Shown piece after piece: positions 42,501-51,485 of a DNA stretch of 64,000 nucleotides. The position numbers and the translations under genes are program-made. The stretch comes from Flavobacteriales bacterium (GTDB lineage: Bacteria > Bacteroidota > Bacteroidia > Flavobacteriales_D > UBA2798), in contig JAIBBF010000009.1 in NCBI GenBank assembly GCA_019694795.1, forward strand, positions 1-64,000, in the 5' to 3' direction. Under the pieces are notes generated by a model. The model was not told the origin of the DNA, did no database searches, and worked only from the letters and a program-made list of their open reading frames with translations. Position 1 is the stretch's first letter, and each line of letters starts with the position of its first letter.

Positions 42501-43042
42501 AGGAACATGATGAATACAATCCAGCGATCCGATCCGGCTTCGTCGGCCACTTCATCCCATTTATAAATCGCCCATACAACCACGGCGGTAAAGAAGCTCG
42601 ACATCGCATAAACCTCACCTTCAACAGCCGAAAACCAGAATGAATCGGAAAAGGTGTAAGCCAGCGAACCCACAAATCCACTACCGATTATGGCAATGAT
42701 TTTCGAATCATTTAAAGGTTCACCATTACGGGTGGCTAATTTTCTGGCGATATGGGTGATGGTCCAGAACAAAAACAAAATGGAGAATGAAGAGGACAAA
42801 GCCGACATGCGGTTAATGGCCGCTGCCACTTCATGCGGTTCAGAAAAGGCCGAGAACAAACGCCCGATCATATTAAACAAAGGAGCTCCCGGAGGGTGAC
42901 CCACCTGTAATCCGTTTGCAGTTGAAATGTACTCTCCGCAGTCCCAGAGACTCACCGTCTCTTCCATGGTTGCGAAATAAACCCAGGTGGAAATGGCAAA
43001 AACCAGCCAGCCTGTAACGTTGTTCAATAGTTTATAATTCAT
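39515..43042 (-). CDS. DUF2723 protein (protein O-mannosyltransferase-like, GT117)
   Basis: The 1175-residue protein has about twelve membrane segments in the first 700 residues. The external loop SLWDCGEYISTANGLQVGHPPGAPLF holds the Asp-Glu pair of the GT-C superfamily (DUF2723, related to TMEM260). A soluble C-terminal domain with helical repeats follows. These enzymes likely mannosylate exported proteins in Bacteroidota. ATG 43042 starts at a membrane helix; a longer extension has no family match. It is followed by the polysaccharide deacetylase. Confidence 0.85.
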   Translation of the reverse strand: MNYKLLNNVTGWLVFAISTWVYFATMEETVSLWDCGEYISTANGLQVGHPPGAPLFNMIGRLFSAFSEPHEVAAAINRMSALSSSFSILFLFWTITHIARKLATRNGEPLNDSKIIAIIGSGFVGSLAYTFSDSFWFSAVEGEVYAMSSFFTAVVVWAIYKWDEVADEAGSDRWIVFIMFLIGLSVGVHLLNLLAIPAMGFVYYFRRYTYSNKGFIMAGVISIVILGVIQALIIPGMVSMPAFFERVFSNSGMPFNFGAWFFFLVLIGLLVWGIMYSHKHSKYILNLALNSFAVVVIGYSCFGMIIIRSQANTPIDENNPENFVTLLSYLNREQYGSWPILSGPYWNSEIKKSVDGNPIFMRGFAVKRGDRLIKGFRTEEEANRYIAKKGLTGVKVNEEYFIADDRKGTEYVYEQTTFLPRMFSRDPRHIAGYKNWSGYDGKGRVKVTNARGEVEGLPTFGNNLTYMLEYQMGWMYWRYFMWNFSGRQNDEQGYDGTPLEGNWISGVNFVDNELIGNQENLPAHMKANKSYNRFYMLPLILGLIGFFWQMLRDPKNWFVVFLLFFFTGIAIILYLNPKPYEPRERDYAYAGSFYAFAIWVGLAVYALFDMAKNLKLREFAYFVGGVFALSGIIYVMEGSEGHAFSHVMLYIALVSFAMIAVIFAVGMFLKQDRVTATLATIICIPAPYLMGAEGWDDHDRSNRTAALDLAWNYLQTCEPNAILFTHGDNDTFPLWYAQEVEGIRRDVRVVNLSLLGTDWYIDQMIRKAYESEPVPFTITEDIYRQGGAIDQVFINSGSQKWEDLTFAMDSLANDDNHMPYEGRTFGMMNTNKLYMVIDKNKIKENHVVRDEDMNNVVDTIKFVVPKGYMFKNDVMILDLLAHFDWKRPVYFAGTADAETYLGLGDYFLLKGLNYKFVPLYNPNPSRQEFGKVDTDTMYHMFMDVYRWGNMNGKGVYVDYYTRRLTNNYRLQFLNLAEALVNEGREADQKRLYYENMVRITEDSLNRGGGEAMEKRLANLKVQLDKNKNLKAEKYDKAKKVLNKAFEVMPEENVPLDRIVPSYVPLCYEVGDDTLGNRLVESLVKMHDENLTYYFNAGERFSINMMDDISLSRRILMMMYGITTQSYKKPEVAAKVEAVLQRQDAAFYSWMNAIIKYDSKIGGMKLYQTFPEVFEK

Positions 43043-43158
43043 CGTTTCGAATGATAGCGTTGCGAAAATAGGAAAATAAATCCCCCTGCCTCTCATCGTT
43101 AACGTAAATTAACCCCAAAGCGCTGTTCACTTAATTTTTCTTAATCCGTGAAAAAATT

Positions 43159-43188
43159 TTGCTAACATCATCAAGTTCCTTACTTTTG
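43159..43188 (+). promoter_or_regulatory. promoter of tRNA-Gln
   Basis: TTG (43159-43161) is followed after exactly 19 bases by TACTTTTG (43181-43188), the ideal Bacteroidota promoter. The tRNA starts 11 bases later. Confidence 0.85.
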
Positions 43189-43198
43189 CACCCGCGAT

Positions 43199-43272
43199 TG
43201 CCCGATCGTCTAATGGCAGGACTTCAGATTTTGGTTCTGACTGTGTTGGTTCGAATCCAGCTCGGGCAACCA
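43199..43272 (+). tRNA. tRNA-Gln(TTG)
   Basis: The acceptor stem TGCCCGA/TCGGGCA, anticodon stem TCAGA/TCTGA with loop TTTTGGT (anticodon TTG), and T-loop GGTTCGAATCC are all intact. The 3' CCA is encoded (43270-43272), unlike the tRNA-Leu gene at 418-500. Confidence 0.97.
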
Positions 43273-43303
43273 AAACCCCGGAATAAACCCCGGGGTTTTT
43301 TAT
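43273..43303 (+). terminator. intrinsic terminator after tRNA-Gln
   Basis: AAAACCCCGG (from 43272) pairs with CCGGGGTTTT (43290-43299) around an 8-nt loop, followed by a T run. Confidence 0.9.
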
Positions 43304-43361
43304 TTTTATACCCCTAAATCGGTTTCGACCAATTTTATAATAGAATCGACCAGTGGACATA

Positions 43362-43393
43362 TTGCAGGTATGAATATTAATTTGTTACTTTTG
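43362..43393 (+). promoter_or_regulatory. promoter of the STAS-like gene
   Basis: TTG (43362-43364), 21 bases, then TACTTTTG (43386-43393); the -7 element matches the tRNA-Gln promoter base for base. It lies 24 bases before the ATG. Confidence 0.55.
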
Positions 43394-43417
43394 CGGAAAG
43401 TCGAATTTAGATTCTAA

Positions 43418-43858
43418 ATGGTTGGTTCAGAAGAAATATCGCGTATAGATATGGGGATTCCGGAAGGGGTTTCCGTGTCGGGTGATTTTGGGCGACTCAA
43501 CTATACCGGTAAAATTCTAACCTGGAGCTTATCCGATTTTCACAATCCTGTGATTGATTTGCCTATGGTTCGCGAATTAATCTCCGTGATGAACCGCATC
43601 ACCCGTGGTGAAAAAAGCACCTTGCTGATCGATTTGAAAAATTGCGGAATTCCAATGATAACTCCCACTGCAAAAGCAGCATTATTGGGAAGCGATATGA
43701 CCAAACTTCGTGTGGCTATTGCTTTTTCGCTGGATACCATTACACGGAAAACTGTTTTTTTAAATCTGGTTTCATTTAACAAGTTTAATATTCCCTTGCG
43801 CGCATTCGAAAGTGAACAAGAAGCGAATAACTGGTTGTCGGCACTGCACCTTAATTAA
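43418..43858 (+). CDS. STAS/SpoIIAA-like small protein
   Basis: The 146-residue cytoplasmic protein alternates strands and helices: LNYTGKILTWSLSDF, STLLIDLKNCGIPMITPTAKAALLG, LRVAIAFSLDTITRKTVFLNLVSF, AFESEQEANNWLSAL. This is the layout of the SpoIIAA/STAS superfamily as seen in small Bacteroidota proteins. There is no phosphorylatable Ser in a typical DSxG motif. It has its own promoter. Function unknown. Confidence 0.5.
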   Translation: MVGSEEISRIDMGIPEGVSVSGDFGRLNYTGKILTWSLSDFHNPVIDLPMVRELISVMNRITRGEKSTLLIDLKNCGIPMITPTAKAALLGSDMTKLRVAIAFSLDTITRKTVFLNLVSFNKFNIPLRAFESEQEANNWLSALHLN

Positions 43859-43887
43859 TTCAGGAGCAGTATATTTGACCTCCGGGC

Positions 43888-46716
43888 ATGAAAAAATCGA
43901 GAATACTTTTAGTTTTAATAGCTGGACTACTGGGAAGTATTGCGCTGATGTATATCCTCTGGCCGGCTAAAGTTCCTGCCGAAAAAACAGAACCCGAAAA
44001 ACTACAAGCTGCATTTCTTGATGTGGACCCGCATTGGGCAGATTCGGTATTGGCAACTTTGAGTCCCGACCAACAACTTGCTCAGCTTTTTTTTCCCATT
44101 ATTCCGCTGGATTTAATTCCTGCCGACAGTTTTAATTTGAAATCGGACATGGAGCCCGGTGGCGTTTTTTTTAAAGGACACCATACCGAAAATCAAATTC
44201 GCATCACCGATAAAATTATCCGTCAACAAAAAGTCCCCCTACTATTAGCCAATCTGGATCCCTTTTCGAATCTCCTGGCCGGCACAAGGGAATTTGCAGA
44301 TGAAGACTTGTTTGCATCCAAAGACAGTAATTGGGTAAATGAAATTCGTGATTCCATTATTTCGTTTAACAAAAAACTAGGCTGCGATCTGATCCTGTTG
44401 CCCGATCCCGGTAAAACGGATTATACCATAAGCGGAAAACGATTAAACAATTGGCAAAAAATAATTTCCGAAGATCATGTTTTATGTTCCGCCGGAAGAT
44501 TACGGTATCTGCCCGAAAATTCGGACGACAGTCTCTTATTGCGCGACACCTTGTTACAACCTTTTCGGATGTTAGCAGATAGTGGACTTTCGGTAATGGA
44601 GCTGGATAGTGCACTTATAAAAAGCCGAAAAACATCAGATAAGATCGACCAGTTTTGCAGGGAGGAATTAGAGTTTAAAGGATTATTAATGGCTCGTTTT
44701 CCGGAAGAAAGTAATGCGGAAGAAGATTGGATTAAAAGCTATTTTAACCATGGAGTAGAAATTTTCATTACCGGGAAAAATCATTTTAGCGTAATTGAAA
44801 AAACCCGCGGTTTAGTAAAACAGGGAATCATCCCATCTGCAGAAATAAAAAACCGTGCACGAAAAGTACTAATGGCAAAATCGTGGATTCGAAAATACCA
44901 TTACCGCGACAGTAGTTTTTTCAGCAACAAACCTCAGCTCAATTTCCCGAAAGCAAGCTGGATGAATGAGCTCATGAAGCGAAAGAAAATTGTTTTACTC
45001 CATCAGAAAGATGAAGTACTTCCGCTCGTTTTTGAAGAAAAAAGTTTTCCTGCATTTTTCATCGCCGGTAAAAAAACGGAGCGAATGATTCAACGCATTT
45101 CTTCCTATGGAAAAATAAAAGTGAAGTATGAAAAAGATTTAAGCGGACTAGATCAATGGCTGGCAACGGAATCGAAAAACACAAAAAAAATGGTGGTACT
45201 TGCAATGGATGACTCGTTGCTCATACAACAATTAAAAAATAAAAAAAATCTATTCTCCGATAAACATCTTTTAATCGTTCACTTCGGTGATCAAAAACAA
45301 TTAAGTGCTCTTTCTGCAGCCAGAAATTTAATTCACATGAATGAGTTAAACGCAAGTGCAGAGATGGCCATGGCGGATGCTTTAAGTGGGACGGATGATG
45401 TTTGCGGACAACTGTGTTATCAAATTCCCGGGTATAAAAGTGGACAAGGAATTATCTTAAATCACGAGCGGCTTCGCTATGCAAATCCGGAAGAAAGTGG
45501 AGTTAACTACTGGCGTTTTGCAGAGGTGGACGGAATCATGGAAGAAGCCATTCGCAATAAAGCTTTGCCCGGTGGTCAGGTTTTATTCGCTTACAAGGGA
45601 AAAATTATTTATCACAAGAGTTATGGGTATCACACCTATGAAAAAAAACAGGTAGTTAGAAACAGCGACCTCTACGATATGGCCAGTGTAACAAAAGTTG
45701 CAGCAACCACTATGATGGCCATGCATTTTTATGAAAAAAAGAAATACCATTTAGACGATTCTCTTTACCGGTATTTACCTGACACCTTACAAAAATATTT
45801 ACCGGGTAAAAGTACCTTATCACACATTACCTTTCGGCAAATTTTAATTCACGCCAGTGGACTACCGGCCGGACATAATATTATTCGCTTTCTTCGTTTT
45901 GATGAAGATACCAGTCCCTACGATCTTTATTTCTGCGACGAGAAAAGCAAACAATTTGATTTGGCTGTTGCCGACAGTTTTTACATTGATCATGATTGCT
46001 TGGATACCTTGTGGATCGACCTGAATAAAATCTGGGTAGAACCCTCCAAACCTTACCGGTATTCCGATGCCAACATGAATCTCATGTACAGCATGTTGCT
46101 ACCTTATTGCAAAAAACAAAGCTGGGAAAAATACATCGACTCCGTTTTTTATTCTCCATTAGGAATGAAAAGAACTTGTTTTAATCCCCTGAACAAAGGC
46201 ATTCCAAAAGAAGAAATTGCTCCAACGGAAAAAGATCGTTTTTGGCGCCGGCAATTGGTGCATGGTCACGTTCACGATCCAACCGCTGCTTTATATGGGG
46301 GTGTAGCGGGTAATGCAGGATTGTTCAGTAATGCCTACGACATGGCTGTATTGTTCGAGATGATTTTGCAAAATGGTCGCTATTCCGGGAAAAAAATTCT
46401 CGATAAAAAAACCGTTGAACTTTTTACCAGCCGACAAAGCGGCTCGCACAGAGGTTTAGGTTTTAATATGCAGATTAAAGGGAACACCTATGGTTGTTCT
46501 CCTTATGCTTCAGAAAAAACGTATGGTCACACCGGTTTTACGGGCACTGCCGTTTGGGTGGATCCTGAAATTGACTTGATCTATGTTTTTATCTCCAACC
46601 GCGTACACCCTGATCCGGAAAATAAAACCATTATTCGCCTGGGCACTACCAAACGTGTTCACAATGTGATGTACAAAGCCTTAGGCCTGGCAACTGAAGA
46701 GGCCGTTGAAATCTGA
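43888..46716 (+). CDS. degenerate GH3 domain fused to a beta-lactamase-like serine hydrolase
   Basis: The 942-residue protein starts with an N-terminal membrane helix (about 5-23). A GH3-type TIM barrel follows (about 45-345) with PLLLANLDPFSNLLAG and the ending NRARKVLMAKSWI. The KHFPGHG loop and the catalytic Asp region of active GH3/NagZ enzymes are not present. A flavodoxin-like linker domain (about 360-500) leads to a class C beta-lactamase/penicillin-binding domain (about 540-925) with SxxK in MASVTKVAATT, Y(S)xN in YRYSDANM, and HTG in YGHTGFTGT. The second domain should be an active serine hydrolase, probably of peptidoglycan; the first looks inactive as a glycosidase. Confidence 0.85.
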   Translation: MKKSRILLVLIAGLLGSIALMYILWPAKVPAEKTEPEKLQAAFLDVDPHWADSVLATLSPDQQLAQLFFPIIPLDLIPADSFNLKSDMEPGGVFFKGHHTENQIRITDKIIRQQKVPLLLANLDPFSNLLAGTREFADEDLFASKDSNWVNEIRDSIISFNKKLGCDLILLPDPGKTDYTISGKRLNNWQKIISEDHVLCSAGRLRYLPENSDDSLLLRDTLLQPFRMLADSGLSVMELDSALIKSRKTSDKIDQFCREELEFKGLLMARFPEESNAEEDWIKSYFNHGVEIFITGKNHFSVIEKTRGLVKQGIIPSAEIKNRARKVLMAKSWIRKYHYRDSSFFSNKPQLNFPKASWMNELMKRKKIVLLHQKDEVLPLVFEEKSFPAFFIAGKKTERMIQRISSYGKIKVKYEKDLSGLDQWLATESKNTKKMVVLAMDDSLLIQQLKNKKNLFSDKHLLIVHFGDQKQLSALSAARNLIHMNELNASAEMAMADALSGTDDVCGQLCYQIPGYKSGQGIILNHERLRYANPEESGVNYWRFAEVDGIMEEAIRNKALPGGQVLFAYKGKIIYHKSYGYHTYEKKQVVRNSDLYDMASVTKVAATTMMAMHFYEKKKYHLDDSLYRYLPDTLQKYLPGKSTLSHITFRQILIHASGLPAGHNIIRFLRFDEDTSPYDLYFCDEKSKQFDLAVADSFYIDHDCLDTLWIDLNKIWVEPSKPYRYSDANMNLMYSMLLPYCKKQSWEKYIDSVFYSPLGMKRTCFNPLNKGIPKEEIAPTEKDRFWRRQLVHGHVHDPTAALYGGVAGNAGLFSNAYDMAVLFEMILQNGRYSGKKILDKKTVELFTSRQSGSHRGLGFNMQIKGNTYGCSPYASEKTYGHTGFTGTAVWVDPEIDLIYVFISNRVHPDPENKTIIRLGTTKRVHNVMYKALGLATEEAVEI

Positions 46717-46755
46717 CCAATTTTCAACAGTCGAACTACCGAGTTCATATTTAGT

Positions 46756-46763
46756 TAATTTTG
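46756..46763 (+). promoter_or_regulatory. -7 element directly before the GH3-type adenylating enzyme gene
   Basis: TAATTTTG fits TAnnTTTG and ends 6 bases before the ATG at 46770. The predicted transcript would start at or within a few bases of the start codon (leaderless). Confidence 0.35.
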
Positions 46764-46769
46764 CGCCCT

Positions 46770-48296
46770 ATGGCCTACGTTGGAACGGTACTTCAGGAAC
46801 TGCTCAAGATCAACAAACGTATCCGGAAACGGATTGTGAAGTATGATGAGCGCTTGCAGGATAAGACGCTGCGCAAATTACTTTCCAGAGCAAAAAATAC
46901 CCGATTCGGAAAAAAATACGGGTTCAAAGATATTTTACTGTGCGATAACGTTCGTGAAGAATTTCGCAAACGTGTTCCGGTTTACGATTACGATAAATTG
47001 TACAACGAATTCTGGGTGCACACTTTAAAAGGAAGAAGAAACATTACCTGGCCGGGTAAAATGAAATTTTTCGCTTTAACCTCCGGCACCTCAGGATCCG
47101 CCTCAAAGCGTGTACCGGTGAGTTTACGTCAGATCAAAGCCGTTCGGAAAGCCAGTGTCCGCCAAATGCTCACCATTCCAGATTTTAAGTTCAGTCCCGA
47201 TTTCTACGAAAAAAGCGTGTTAATGGTGGGAGGCACAACCGACCTGAAACGCATTCCAACCGGATACGAGGGCGACCTCAGCGGTATATTACAACGTAAT
47301 ATCCCAAAATGGTTTGATCGCTTTTATAAACCCGGTAAAAAAATTGCTTCCATTCGCGACTGGAATGAAAAACTGGATGCCATGGCGAAAGAGGCCCACA
47401 AGTGGGATATTGGAATAATTTGTGGTGTGCCTGCATGGATACAAATGTTGTTCGAACGCATTCTTGCGCATCACCAGGTGAAGAACATACATGAAATCTG
47501 GCCTAACCTGAATGTGTACATCCATGGAGGAGTAGCCTTTACGCCCTATCGCGAATCGTTTAAAAAGTATTTAGGAAAAGAAATTCAATACCTCGATACC
47601 TATCTGGCTTCGGAAGGTTTTCTCGCATTACAAACTGCAGAAAACAAACAGGGAATGCAGTTAATTCTTGACAACTGGATCTATTATGAGTTTGTCCCCT
47701 TTACCGAAGAGAATTTCGATGTTGACGGCAATCTGAAAAAGGATGCCAAAATCTTAATTCTGGAAGAAACGGAAACAGATAAAGATTATGCCATTCTCAT
47801 TTCCACCTGCAGTGGTGCATGGCGCTATTTAATCGGCGATACGATTCGTTTTAAAGATAAATCAACCTTTGAAATAATTATTTCCGGTCGTACCAAACAT
47901 TTCTTATCACTCTGTGGCGAGCATTTATCGGTCGACAATATGAACATGGGAATTCGGATGGCCAGTGAAGAGTTGGATGTTCGCGTAAATGAATTTACTG
48001 TTGCTGGTGAACCTTATGAAGGGAGTTTCCGGCATCATTGGTACATCGGTGTGGATCGCGAAATCAATAGCGAATTATTCAAGAAAAAACTTGATGAAGC
48101 ATTGTGTGTGCTGAACGACGATTATGCCACAGAACGGAAACACGCGCTCAAAGATCTTATAGTGGAGCAAGTACCCATTGCAAAATTTTACGCTTACCTC
48201 GAATCGAAAGGGAAAATAGGCGGACAAAATAAATTCCCCCGTGTGATAAAAAATTCTCAGTACGAAGACTGGAAACAGTTTTTAAGCAAGCATTAA
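46770..48296 (+). CDS. GH3 (auxin-responsive) family adenylating enzyme
   Basis: The 508-residue protein belongs to the plant GH3/JAR1-type acyl-adenylate superfamily. The ATP loop is FALTSGTSGSASKRVPVS (about 109-126). Further conserved parts are YLDTYLASEGFLALQ and WRYLIGDTIRFKDK, with IISGRTKHFLSLCGEHLS. In plants these conjugate amino acids to carboxylic acids; in bacteria the substrates are mostly unknown. It is separate from the beta-lactamase fusion gene by 53 bp and overlaps the convergent TonB-dependent receptor gene by 4 bp. ATG 46770 is preferred over an upstream TTG. Confidence 0.85.
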   Translation: MAYVGTVLQELLKINKRIRKRIVKYDERLQDKTLRKLLSRAKNTRFGKKYGFKDILLCDNVREEFRKRVPVYDYDKLYNEFWVHTLKGRRNITWPGKMKFFALTSGTSGSASKRVPVSLRQIKAVRKASVRQMLTIPDFKFSPDFYEKSVLMVGGTTDLKRIPTGYEGDLSGILQRNIPKWFDRFYKPGKKIASIRDWNEKLDAMAKEAHKWDIGIICGVPAWIQMLFERILAHHQVKNIHEIWPNLNVYIHGGVAFTPYRESFKKYLGKEIQYLDTYLASEGFLALQTAENKQGMQLILDNWIYYEFVPFTEENFDVDGNLKKDAKILILEETETDKDYAILISTCSGAWRYLIGDTIRFKDKSTFEIIISGRTKHFLSLCGEHLSVDNMNMGIRMASEELDVRVNEFTVAGEPYEGSFRHHWYIGVDREINSELFKKKLDEALCVLNDDYATERKHALKDLIVEQVPIAKFYAYLESKGKIGGQNKFPRVIKNSQYEDWKQFLSKH

Positions 48297-50722
48297 AAAT
48301 CGATCCGATAATAGAACAGCGGCAAAAATCCGAGTTGATAATTATAACTGGTGTATTGCGGCGTTCCGTATTTATCGGCAGGAACTGCACCATTATTCGG
48401 ATTCCAGGTCAAATTCAGAATATTCTGTATCCCTAAAACATTTACGAGATCAAGCGCAAATTCATGCGTGGTTTTCTTTGCGTTGATTTTAAAATTGATC
48501 TTGAAATCGAGTCGGTAGTATGGTTTAAATTGAACGGTGTTGTATCCTGAATTTTTAAATACCAATTCATTTTTTGTTGCCGATGCCAATGAATCTACAA
48601 ATCCATGCCATCTGCCGCCGGCTGTTGTAAATTTTGTTCCGATTCCGAGCGTTGTTTTTTTTCCGGTTTTAAATTCTTTTCCGAAAAGAAAATTTGCAGC
48701 ATAACGCGTGTTAAAATCAGTATTGCGCAAGGTGTCGTCGCTTCCTTTATATTTAGCATCAAACACCGATGCCGTTGCTAAAAAGAAAAAACTTTTATTA
48801 AAGAATTTCTCCAGCGTTAATTCTAATCCATAATTCCTTGCCGTGCCTTTGTTCACCAGGGTGTCGGGGAAAAAACGGACAAATCCTGAGCCCATATTGG
48901 TCAATGAAAAGGGCGATGCATTTTTCTCAACGGGAATATGGTAGAGGTATTGATAATAACCTTCAACACGCAGTTTGGTAGTGGCGTTAAAGGAATGATC
49001 ATAGCCTGCTACGGTATGCAGACTTTTTGTAAAATCCATCCCCAGATTATGCGGCGATTTGTTAGTGCCATCATTGTTGTAGAGATGATAAAAATACGTG
49101 TAGTAAGGTTGCGTTTGAGAATGAAGTCCAGTTCCGAAATGCAATGATTTTTTATTATCGATAGCATAACGAATTCCAAATCGCGGTTCCAGGGGAGAGA
49201 AACTATTGCTCACGCTAAAAAATTGTGAATGGATTCCGGCCGACATCGATAATTTTTCATTGGGTTTCCATTTCCATTGTACGTAAGCCTGACCTAAAAA
49301 TCCGGTTCCCAAATAATCCCAGCGGTTATGCCAGGAAGTATCCGTAAAACTTACGGCAGAGTCTTTCATATCGAAGCGTAATACATTGGCGTTTATGCCA
49401 TATTTAATAACATGATTTTTGCTGATTTTCGTGTTGAACGATATCATGTAAGTGAAGCGATTGGTTCTAAAGCGATATTGCAAAACACTAAATGTTGAAT
49501 CCAGTACCCATAAATTTTGAGTGCTGTCCACGTGACGAATTACATATTCATGTTCTGCCGCATTTCGTTTGTGTGCCATGGCAAGACCGGTGCGCATAAA
49601 TGTTTTTCCTCCAATGGTTTTAGTGTAGGAAACACCTGCCATTCCCATTTGTGTTCGGAAATGCTGATCGCGATCGTCTTCGCCGTAAAAATCTGATTTC
49701 GGTTTTTTCTGTTCAGAAATCATAATGTTGATTTCCGATTTTCCTCCAATGGCAAACACCGAAAAATTACCGGCCTTCTTTGTCGGGAAATTTAATTTGA
49801 ATGCACCGTCCTGATACTGCGGTACAGCATCTGTTCCCAATGAAATTCCCAGTGTTTTAAACAAGCTTAATGTTGAATATCGATACACCGCCAGATAGGA
49901 AGATCCTTTCGCTTTGTTGATGGGTCCCTCTGCTGCAAGTTCAGTTCCTAAAAACCCGAATTGTCCGGAAAACTCATGCTTGTTATTATTTCCCGGCCGC
50001 ATTTTTAAATCGAAAACGGCAGAGGTAGAATTTCCGTATTCAGCAGGGAATGCAGAAGTGAAAAAATCGGAATTGGATAACACTTTATTGTTTAAAATAG
50101 AGACGGGTCCGCCCGCTGATCCTGCAATGGCAAAGTGATTCGGATTAGGCAAATCGAAGCCTTCCATTTTATACAAAACACCAAGTGGAGAATTTCCTCT
50201 AACTACAATATCGTTGCGCGAATCATCTGCTCCCTGTACTCCAGCAAAATTCGAAGCCATCCGGGCAGGGTCTCCTCTAGAACCGGCATATCGTTCCGTT
50301 TCGGAAACATCAAAAGAACGAGTACTTACCAGCGACATTTCATTGTTCACTTCACCACGTTGTGATGCTACAACTTCAATTTCCGTTATAATCGTAGAAG
50401 ACTCTTCCAATTCAATTTGCATTACTGTTTCTTTACCTGAGCTTAACGTAAGATCAATAACACGTTCAGAATAGCCGATAAACGAAATTACAGCCGTGTG
50501 TTTACCAACCGGAATTCCTGAGATACTAAAATTACCTTCGCCATCTGTAGAGGCACCATAGTGATGAAGGGAATCATCGGAAAAACGAACATTAGCTCCG
50601 GGTAATGGCGATTGCGTTTCTTTGTCTACCACTTTCCCTCTGAACGTCTGAGTAATCTGAGCAAGGACCGGCGAACTACAGCACAAAACAAAAAGAATAA
50701 CCAGTGGATTCAGAATTTTCAT
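48293..50722 (-). CDS. TonB-dependent receptor with carboxypeptidase-like regulatory domain
   Basis: The 809-residue outer-membrane protein has a signal peptide (ILNPLVILFVLCCSSPVLA), then a CarboxypepD_reg-like domain (about 25-105; FRGKVVDKETQSPLPGANVRF). A plug domain (GSRGDPARMASNFAGVQGADDSRNDIVVRGNSPLG split across two strands) and a 22-strand barrel ending in aromatic LPLFYYRIDF complete it. No SusD partner is adjacent, so it is not a typical SusCD pair. The substrate is unknown. Confidence 0.9.
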   Translation of the reverse strand: MKILNPLVILFVLCCSSPVLAQITQTFRGKVVDKETQSPLPGANVRFSDDSLHHYGASTDGEGNFSISGIPVGKHTAVISFIGYSERVIDLTLSSGKETVMQIELEESSTIITEIEVVASQRGEVNNEMSLVSTRSFDVSETERYAGSRGDPARMASNFAGVQGADDSRNDIVVRGNSPLGVLYKMEGFDLPNPNHFAIAGSAGGPVSILNNKVLSNSDFFTSAFPAEYGNSTSAVFDLKMRPGNNNKHEFSGQFGFLGTELAAEGPINKAKGSSYLAVYRYSTLSLFKTLGISLGTDAVPQYQDGAFKLNFPTKKAGNFSVFAIGGKSEINIMISEQKKPKSDFYGEDDRDQHFRTQMGMAGVSYTKTIGGKTFMRTGLAMAHKRNAAEHEYVIRHVDSTQNLWVLDSTFSVLQYRFRTNRFTYMISFNTKISKNHVIKYGINANVLRFDMKDSAVSFTDTSWHNRWDYLGTGFLGQAYVQWKWKPNEKLSMSAGIHSQFFSVSNSFSPLEPRFGIRYAIDNKKSLHFGTGLHSQTQPYYTYFYHLYNNDGTNKSPHNLGMDFTKSLHTVAGYDHSFNATTKLRVEGYYQYLYHIPVEKNASPFSLTNMGSGFVRFFPDTLVNKGTARNYGLELTLEKFFNKSFFFLATASVFDAKYKGSDDTLRNTDFNTRYAANFLFGKEFKTGKKTTLGIGTKFTTAGGRWHGFVDSLASATKNELVFKNSGYNTVQFKPYYRLDFKINFKINAKKTTHEFALDLVNVLGIQNILNLTWNPNNGAVPADKYGTPQYTSYNYQLGFLPLFYYRIDF

Positions 50723-50834
50723 TGCAATGCTTTAATGTGACCTAATATTAAAAAAAATCTGCCAGCTATAACAAAACCGCAGAATAGATTTGCGCAAGTT
50801 CAATTTGAATAGAAATCTGTCTTAATTTAGTTGC

Positions 50835-51485
50835 ATGAAAAGATTGAGCAATATCATTTATTACCTGGCTCTGATACCGGCCATTGCCTATGGATTATTT
50901 CTTTGGTTTTCAGGAGATGCATATAAGTGGACCGCTCTGTTTTTCACCATTACATTTTTTCTTTCGCTGATTGCTTATGTAATCAATGCGGTGGACCGCT
51001 ATTCGTCCTTGCTGATTTTTTTACGTCCCCAAAACCAACATTTCCATTTTGTTTCTCCATTGGGCAAGGATGCATTGCGATGGAGTAATATGACGTTTAT
51101 AATGGGAATTATTTTTGCTTTTGTATTCGGACCATTCCTGTTTATTGCCTATCCCGACACTGAAAAAATTGGCGTGCTTTTATGTATTTCGGGTCTTGAA
51201 AAACTTGTGTTTTGGTTTGTATCGCGCAGTATGAAACTTTTTGCGCTGGGACTAAATAAAAATGCGCTGATTATTAATAATGGCGGATTCATTCTTATTC
51301 CCTTCGGCGGATTAAAATCGATAGAAAGCAAATACGATGAATTATTATTTCATTACGGAGAACACGAAGTGAAATCCACTTATCGTTTTTTGCCTGTAAA
51401 AGAAAACACAGAATCGTTTTTTAATGCGCTAGAATCACTCTGTGCAGAGCGAAACATTCCGGTAAGCATTAATCGTTCGAAATAA
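50835..51485 (+). CDS. membrane protein of unknown function
   Basis: The 216-residue protein has four membrane helices (about 8-25, 32-50, 90-108, 118-135) and a C-terminal soluble part with PH-like strands (NALIINNGGFILIPFGGLKSIESKYDELLFHYG). I see no named domain, although the last region resembles PH-like bPH domains. The 3' end overlaps lspA by 17 bp on the opposite strand. Confidence 0.55.
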   Translation: MKRLSNIIYYLALIPAIAYGLFLWFSGDAYKWTALFFTITFFLSLIAYVINAVDRYSSLLIFLRPQNQHFHFVSPLGKDALRWSNMTFIMGIIFAFVFGPFLFIAYPDTEKIGVLLCISGLEKLVFWFVSRSMKLFALGLNKNALIINNGGFILIPFGGLKSIESKYDELLFHYGEHEVKSTYRFLPVKENTESFFNALESLCAERNIPVSINRSK

